Shown here: positions 24,191-24,331 of the stretch, piece after piece
Position numbering within the stretch: the stretch's first letter is position 1
How the letters are laid out: every line of letters begins with the position of its first letter
Assembly (NCBI GenBank): GCA_023146365.1
Contig: JAGLCE010000017.1
Coordinates: forward strand, 1 to 24,331
Reading direction: 5' to 3'
Source of the DNA: Endozoicomonadaceae bacterium
Lineage (GTDB): Bacteria; Pseudomonadota; Gammaproteobacteria; Pseudomonadales; Endozoicomonadaceae
DNA: 24,331 nt
Notes under the pieces: generated by a model
Told to the model about the DNA's origin: nothing
What the model saw: only the letters and a program-made list of their open reading frames with translations
Databases searched by the model: none
Position numbers and translations under genes: made by a program

Positions 24191-24300
24191 TCCTGAATCC
24201 GTGACTTATTGATTGCTTGCACAGTTCCCGAACTTAAGAACACAGAGTGAGGCTCAGGATTCAACTTTTTACTGAGAATTGTCCGTAATTTATTTAAAAA
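24191..24300 (+). repeat. 110-bp dispersed repeat, copy C
   Basis: This is the inverted partner of 1-110, with three mismatches, and it begins 74 nt upstream of sbcB. It starts TCCTGAATCCGTGACTT and ends TTTATTTAAAAA. Inside it TGAATCC (24194-24200) and GGATTCA (about 24257-24263) are an inverted pair. Thirty-one more bases follow to the window end, and copies A and B do not let me tell whether they belong to the element. Confidence 0.85.
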
Positions 24301-24331
24301 CTCCTGCCCTAGGTAGGCTGCAATTGGTGCA

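Overview
The window looks like a stretch of chromosome from a gammaproteobacterium, most likely a host-associated relative of Oceanospirillales/Pseudomonadales. FadH, NadK, PepN, MinDE, Slt, TrmJ and ExoI all resemble their gammaproteobacterial versions. The block nadK - rhomboid - YeaC/DUF1315 - DUF2797 - pepN, with fadH and a DUF1853 gene just before it, recalls the Pseudomonas gene order (from memory, not searched). About 79% of the window is coding. The spacers hold transposase scraps, terminal pieces of a repeated element and open frames broken by stops, and there is one AT-rich ankyrin-like gene. This mix fits a symbiont or parasite lineage under gene decay, but the taxonomic placement is inference.

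Layout. 1-110: one copy of a 110-bp repeat, whose inverted partner lies at 24191-24300, so the window begins and ends in the same repeat family. 458-4420: fadH, a PLP-dependent ACC-deaminase/D-cysteine-desulfhydrase-type gene, and a convergent DUF1853 gene. 4511-10404: nadK, a GlpG-type rhomboid, a DUF1315 protein, a Cys-rich DUF2797 protein and aminopeptidase N, all on the + strand. 10717-12228: a small RHH-like ORF, then minD and minE overlapping by 11 nt, with no minC in the window. 12419-14356: a soluble lytic transglycosylase of Slt70 type. 14707-16094: seven perfect copies of the heptamer CTTTTTG, directly followed by an AT-rich ankyrin-like gene. 16194-16937: trmJ, minus strand. 16938-19771: a mosaic with an IS5-like transposase remnant, a doubtful ORF, a fatty-acid desaturase with its own terminator flanked by inverted 16-bp sequences, and a third copy of the 110-bp repeat. 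19772-24116: aspA, an orphan FixJ/NarL-type response regulator, a probable decayed ORF, and sbcB (ExoI, minus strand).

How the genes fit together. Most of the content is housekeeping: unsaturated fatty-acid degradation (fadH), NADP supply (nadK), peptide turnover (pepN), division-site placement (minDE), murein turnover (slt), tRNA modification (trmJ), aspartate-fumarate interconversion (aspA) and DNA repair (sbcB). The accessory content is the ankyrin-like gene with its simple-sequence repeat and the desaturase segment bounded by element ends. These two are the best candidates for lineage-specific, host-related biology. No CRISPR array, tRNA, rRNA or recognisable defence or toxin-antitoxin system was seen.
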